From: Oscillatoria acuminata PCC 6304
Lineage (GTDB): Bacteria > Cyanobacteriota > Cyanobacteriia > Cyanobacteriales > Laspinemataceae
Length of the DNA stretch: 64,000 bases
Direction: 5' to 3'
Assembly (NCBI RefSeq): GCF_000317105.1
Contig: NC_019693.1
Coordinates: 6,015,227-6,079,226 of the forward strand
Shown here in pieces: positions 60,790-64,000 of the stretch. The translations under genes were made by a program, and so were the position numbers. A model generated the notes under the pieces. The model had not been told where the DNA came from. It did not search any database and saw only the letters and a list, made by a program, of their open reading frames with translations. Every line of letters starts with the position of its first letter. Within the stretch, counting starts at the first letter, position 1.

Positions 60790-61501
60790 AGTTGTTTTTC
60801 CTCCAATTTATCAGATTTATCCATTAGAGAGAAAAGCGAGGGGTCTGGAAAAATTGGCTCTATCGTACCCATCGCCTAAAGGATAGATGCCATTGGGGAT
60901 AATTATAAAACTTAAAGTTGCCTTCTGGCGATCGTTAGGACCTATTCTAGTTGTCTTTTACCCGTTGGTACAGCCATAGACCGTTGGCAAGGCCCTGAGC
61001 TCGACTCCTCGGGTATCCGGCAATTTCCAAGGCTATGAAACATCCTTTAAAAATCGGGTTTTCCCCAAAAACCGGCGCAGGGGGGTTACCCGGAGTCCGA
61101 TAAGTCAAATCCCGAAGGTTTTGACTAAAGCCGATTATTCAATAAGATTTTATGATGACTCTAACCCCAACTAAAAATTCCTAACTAGCATGGCGAATTC
61201 CTTCAACATTTAATTTTCCAGCCGCCACCCTACCCTCCCTCATTATTTGATTCTAAACAGAGCAACGTAACCTTCAAAATTTTAATACTTCCAGCAAATT
61301 AAATGAGGGATTATTTTTGAAATAAGCCAAACGTCTGATCCGTAGAAATAGGCTGTGAAAATTTACCCTCTAGGCGAAGTTTTATCTTGCTTTTTACCGA
61401 GAAGAAGTGCTATAACAGTGCCAATCACGGATAGGGAGTTTGTTCCCGCGTCGAAGAGAATTGACTGAATAAATCTTTTTCACCCTTGGAATGGGTAAAG
61501 T
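60790..61501. other. Gene-free divergent interval
   Basis: About 710 bp between the divergent Rpn-like and MscS genes. It is relatively AT-rich. I find no repeat family member, ORF or RNA motif that I can support. Confidence 0.5.
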
Positions 61502-62641
61502 ATGCAAGAGCTTTGGAATACTATCCAATCTTCTCTGTTCGATTCTAAACTGGCGATCGCCTCGGTTCCATTAGGCCGAATTCTTCTGATTGCGCTCATC
61601 CTCACCATCACTTTATTTTTGAGGAAAGTCTTTTCTTCCATCATTCTCAGTCGAATCGAATATCTAACTCGGGGAACTGAAACCGAACTCGATGATGAGC
61701 TAGTTGCGATTCTCAAACAACCCCTCAGTTGGTTAATTTTTGTCGCTGGACTTTGGGTCGTAAAACTTACCCTAACGGCTTACCTCAGTCCTGATTTAGA
61801 AGTGTTTTTTGAGGAAATTCTCACACTTATTACCATCGTTATTGCTGCCTATATCATTTATCGTTCCGCACCGATATTAGGACAAATCCTCCGCCACTTA
61901 ACCGTTCATACCGAAACGGATCTTGATGATTTACTCGTCCCCTATCTCCCGAGACTCTTCCAAACCGCAGCCATTGTTATTGTCGTAATTAAGGCCAGCG
62001 AGGTTTTGTTAGGAGCTTCTGCAGGTGCGCTGATCGGGTTACTGGGAGGTGCTGGGGTAGCACTCGGTTTGCTGTTTAAAGATATTATCTATGACTGGTG
62101 TTGTACGGTGATTATTTATGTCGATAATCTCTACAGACCCGGAGATTGGGTAAAAATTGGGGAAATAGAAGGTTTCGTTCAAGTTATCGATATCGGCTTG
62201 AGAACTACCAAATTGGGGATATTTGAATCGGCCTCGATTATCAAAATGCCCAATTCTAAAATGATTACTGGCATTGTCGATAATTGGTCTCAACATCCGG
62301 ATAAAGATGCGTTTTGGGGACTCAATGTCACCCTCAAAGTTGACGATGTTCCCGCAGAGCAAGCGGAACGAATTATGTTTCAGCTAGAGGAACTTTTGAA
62401 TTCAATTAAGGGGGTTCATAAGTTTTTTATTCGCTTTACTGGTATTGAACAAAACGCCCGAGTGTTCAAAATTATTGCCTTTGTCGAACACAATTTAGAG
62501 GCTTACTTTTATTGCGAGAAGCAACTAAATTTAGGCATTTTGACAATCCAAAAAAATGAGAGGATTGATTATTTAAGTACCTTGATTATCTGTCGAGGGG
62601 ATATTCCGGCAGGGACTCCGGAAGCACTTCAAAATAATTAA
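61502..62641 (+). CDS. MscS-family mechanosensitive channel
   Basis: 379 aa. Four or five membrane helices: about 22-40, 72-95, 105-125, 155-175 and the pore-lining helix at about 178-200 (GALIGLLGGAGVALGLLFKD), with Gly/Ala packing as in MscS TM3. The beta domain follows with YRPGDWVKIGEIEGFVQVID and MPNSKMITGIVDNWS, typical of MscS. It protects against hypo-osmotic shock in known members. Longer N-terminus than E. coli MscS. Downstream, convergent, is chlB. Confidence 0.88.
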   Translation: MQELWNTIQSSLFDSKLAIASVPLGRILLIALILTITLFLRKVFSSIILSRIEYLTRGTETELDDELVAILKQPLSWLIFVAGLWVVKLTLTAYLSPDLEVFFEEILTLITIVIAAYIIYRSAPILGQILRHLTVHTETDLDDLLVPYLPRLFQTAAIVIVVIKASEVLLGASAGALIGLLGGAGVALGLLFKDIIYDWCCTVIIYVDNLYRPGDWVKIGEIEGFVQVIDIGLRTTKLGIFESASIIKMPNSKMITGIVDNWSQHPDKDAFWGLNVTLKVDDVPAEQAERIMFQLEELLNSIKGVHKFFIRFTGIEQNARVFKIIAFVEHNLEAYFYCEKQLNLGILTIQKNERIDYLSTLIICRGDIPAGTPEALQNN

Positions 62642-62748
62642 TCTTTAGTCCAGGTAGGACGATCGCCTCTCGTTGTTGTTAGGCGATCGCCCCCTTATAA
62701 ATTTGCTTTAATTTGGGTCAGGTGGTCACTCCCACCCAACCCACAACG

Positions 62749-64000
62749 CTACGCGCCTACCGATTCTTTCGCCGCGTACATCACTTCCAAAGAAATCTGG
62801 CTGAACCCGCGTTCCCGGGCAAATTTCTCCGTATTCCGCTTCACCTTACCGCGCACAAAACCGGGAACCTTGTTCAATTCTCCTTGTGCTTCTTTGGTCC
62901 AGTTCAAATCAGAATCCGCAGAAATCGTTTTCTGAATCACCTCTTTCGTATCATGTCCACCAAAGATTTCCAGCAGGTGGTCTTCCATTCCCAAAGTAAA
63001 CGAGTTATAAACCAAATCCGTGACTTGATTGGTTCCTTCATACCCGAGGAATGGTTTATATCCAATGGGGAAGTTTTGGATATGAATCGGTGCGGCAATC
63101 ACCCCACAAGGAATATTTAAACGCTTGCCAACGTGACGTTCCATTTGCGTACCGAAGATGGCTGCGGGTTCAATGCGGGCGATCGCATCTCCGATTTCCC
63201 CATTATCTTCACTAATCAGCACTTCATCACAATATTCACTCACCTGTTCCCGGAACCAATCTGCATCATATTTGCAGTAAGTCCCCGCCAAAACCACATG
63301 AATTCCCATTTCCCGCGCCAGCACCTTCGTCATCGCTGCGGCATGGGTATTATCCCCAAACACCACCGCTTTTTTACCCGTCAAATTCTGACAGTCAATA
63401 GAGCGAGAAAACCATGCCGCTTGGGAAACAAACATGGTTTGATGATTGATAAACTCTTCATAATCCACATTTGCCCCTTGCTCATTAATCACCTGCTGAA
63501 TCTTACGAATACAGCGGGCTGTTTCCACCACTCCCATCGGCGTGATATCCACATAAGGCATTCCAAATTCTTCCGCTAAATATTGGGCGCTCATTAACCC
63601 AATTTCCCGATAAGGAACCAGATTAAACCAAGCCCGAGGTAGGTTTTTCAACTCAGTAACCGAGGCACCTTCGGGAAGAATGGCATTAATTTCAATGCCC
63701 AAATCTGCCATTAACTTCTTCAGTTCAATACAGTCATGCTGATTGTGGAAACCCAGAGTCGTCATGCCGATAATATTCACCGAAGGTTTTTCGGTTTTGC
63801 CTTCACCGATATCGCCTTTTTTGCGACCTTTGGCGATATAGAATTGCAGGATTTGTAGCAGAGTTTTGTCTGCCGCTTGGAGTTCATTAACCCGATAATG
63901 GTTCACATCCGCCAGCATGACATCGCCTTTTGACTCCATCTGCGCCCGATCTACAAAGTTTTGTAAATCTTCTTGAAGAATGCTAGAGGTGCAGGTGGGG
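62749..64000 (-). CDS. chlB: Light-independent protochlorophyllide reductase subunit B (partial)
   Basis: The 3' part of chlB; the 5' end lies beyond the window. About 416 of roughly 508 residues are visible. ChlB with ChlN forms the catalytic component of dark-operative protochlorophyllide reductase, with ChlL as reductase. Visible landmarks: [20 protein letters not shown] at the left end of the visible protein, [60 protein letters not shown], and [19 protein letters not shown], then a C-terminal [20 protein letters not shown] domain. Reading starts before any Met, so the ATG at 63939 is internal. Related to nitrogenase NifK. Confidence 0.95.
   Translation of the reverse strand, partial: PTCTSSILQEDLQNFVDRAQMESKGDVMLADVNHYRVNELQAADKTLLQILQFYIAKGRKKGDIGEGKTEKPSVNIIGMTTLGFHNQHDCIELKKLMADLGIEINAILPEGASVTELKNLPRAWFNLVPYREIGLMSAQYLAEEFGMPYVDITPMGVVETARCIRKIQQVINEQGANVDYEEFINHQTMFVSQAAWFSRSIDCQNLTGKKAVVFGDNTHAAAMTKVLAREMGIHVVLAGTYCKYDADWFREQVSEYCDEVLISEDNGEIGDAIARIEPAAIFGTQMERHVGKRLNIPCGVIAAPIHIQNFPIGYKPFLGYEGTNQVTDLVYNSFTLGMEDHLLEIFGGHDTKEVIQKTISADSDLNWTKEAQGELNKVPGFVRGKVKRNTEKFARERGFSQISLEVMYAAKESVGA

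Overview
The window is chromosomal DNA of a filamentous, non-marine-type cyanobacterium. The HIP1 octamer (GCGATCGC and near variants) is scattered through almost every gene. psbH, psbN, chlB, ntcA, cobN, hisS, argH and several cyanobacteria-restricted DUF families (DUF4327, DUF751/Ycf33, DUF3146, DUF3084, DUF4168, DUF502) are present. An HpsJ-type protein and dense small inverted-repeat families suggest an Oscillatoriales relative (Oscillatoria/Laspinema-like; this is inference). I saw no rRNA, tRNA or CRISPR array.

Layout. 0-9.5 kb: DUF4327; a DUF751-rbfA-nagZ cluster; an ADP-ribosylglycohydrolase; a solitary Dam-type methylase; a Tat-exported phosphatase; nanE. 9.6-19 kb: a GAF/histidine kinase/pseudo-receiver protein, cobN carrying an in-frame repeat-element insertion, and a translationally coupled ATPase + Toprim-like pair resembling OLD/PARIS-type defence modules. 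19-31 kb: a Gly/Cys-tailed membrane protein, a sugar kinase, a small LuxR-type regulator, hisS, quinol NO reductase (norB), a membrane-anchored L7/L12-like protein, hisB, fabI and ntcA with an NtcA box. 31-42 kb: DUF3084 + YqgF-like, pth-DUF3146, tatA, divergent psbH/psbN, glycosyltransferases, an SDR overlapping a TPR-GT41 gene, HEAT-repeat proteins. 42-54 kb: argH, a PP2C phosphatase, the DUF502-nusB-ftsY cluster, a WaaE-like GT, hpsJ, a fused TIGR04282-TIGR04283 protein. 54-64 kb: pgl, an IsrB-like (HNH-less IscB) gene with a candidate omega RNA, two FHA proteins, a PRC-barrel protein, an Rpn/DUF4351-like gene with a duplicated fragment, an MscS channel, and the 3' four-fifths of chlB.

Most interesting points. 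(1) The IsrB-like protein keeps the PLMP motif, bridge helix and RuvC residues but has no room for an HNH domain. About 212 nt of hairpin-bearing DNA lies between it and pgl, the expected place for an omega RNA whose guide would come from the 3' end of pgl. (2) Two inverted-repeat element families are flanked by direct repeats of 11-14 bp, which argues that they moved recently. A related element sits in frame inside cobN, and removing exactly 297 bp restores a plausible CobN. (3) The ATPase/Toprim pair is a candidate defence system. (4) Several proteins have lost expected residues: the kinase GAF lacks its bilin Cys-His, its receiver lacks the phospho-acceptor Asp, and the SDR lacks the catalytic Ser.

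Most genes are housekeeping and lie in short same-strand groups. The repeats sit mainly between convergent genes or just after stop codons, where several probably act as terminators.
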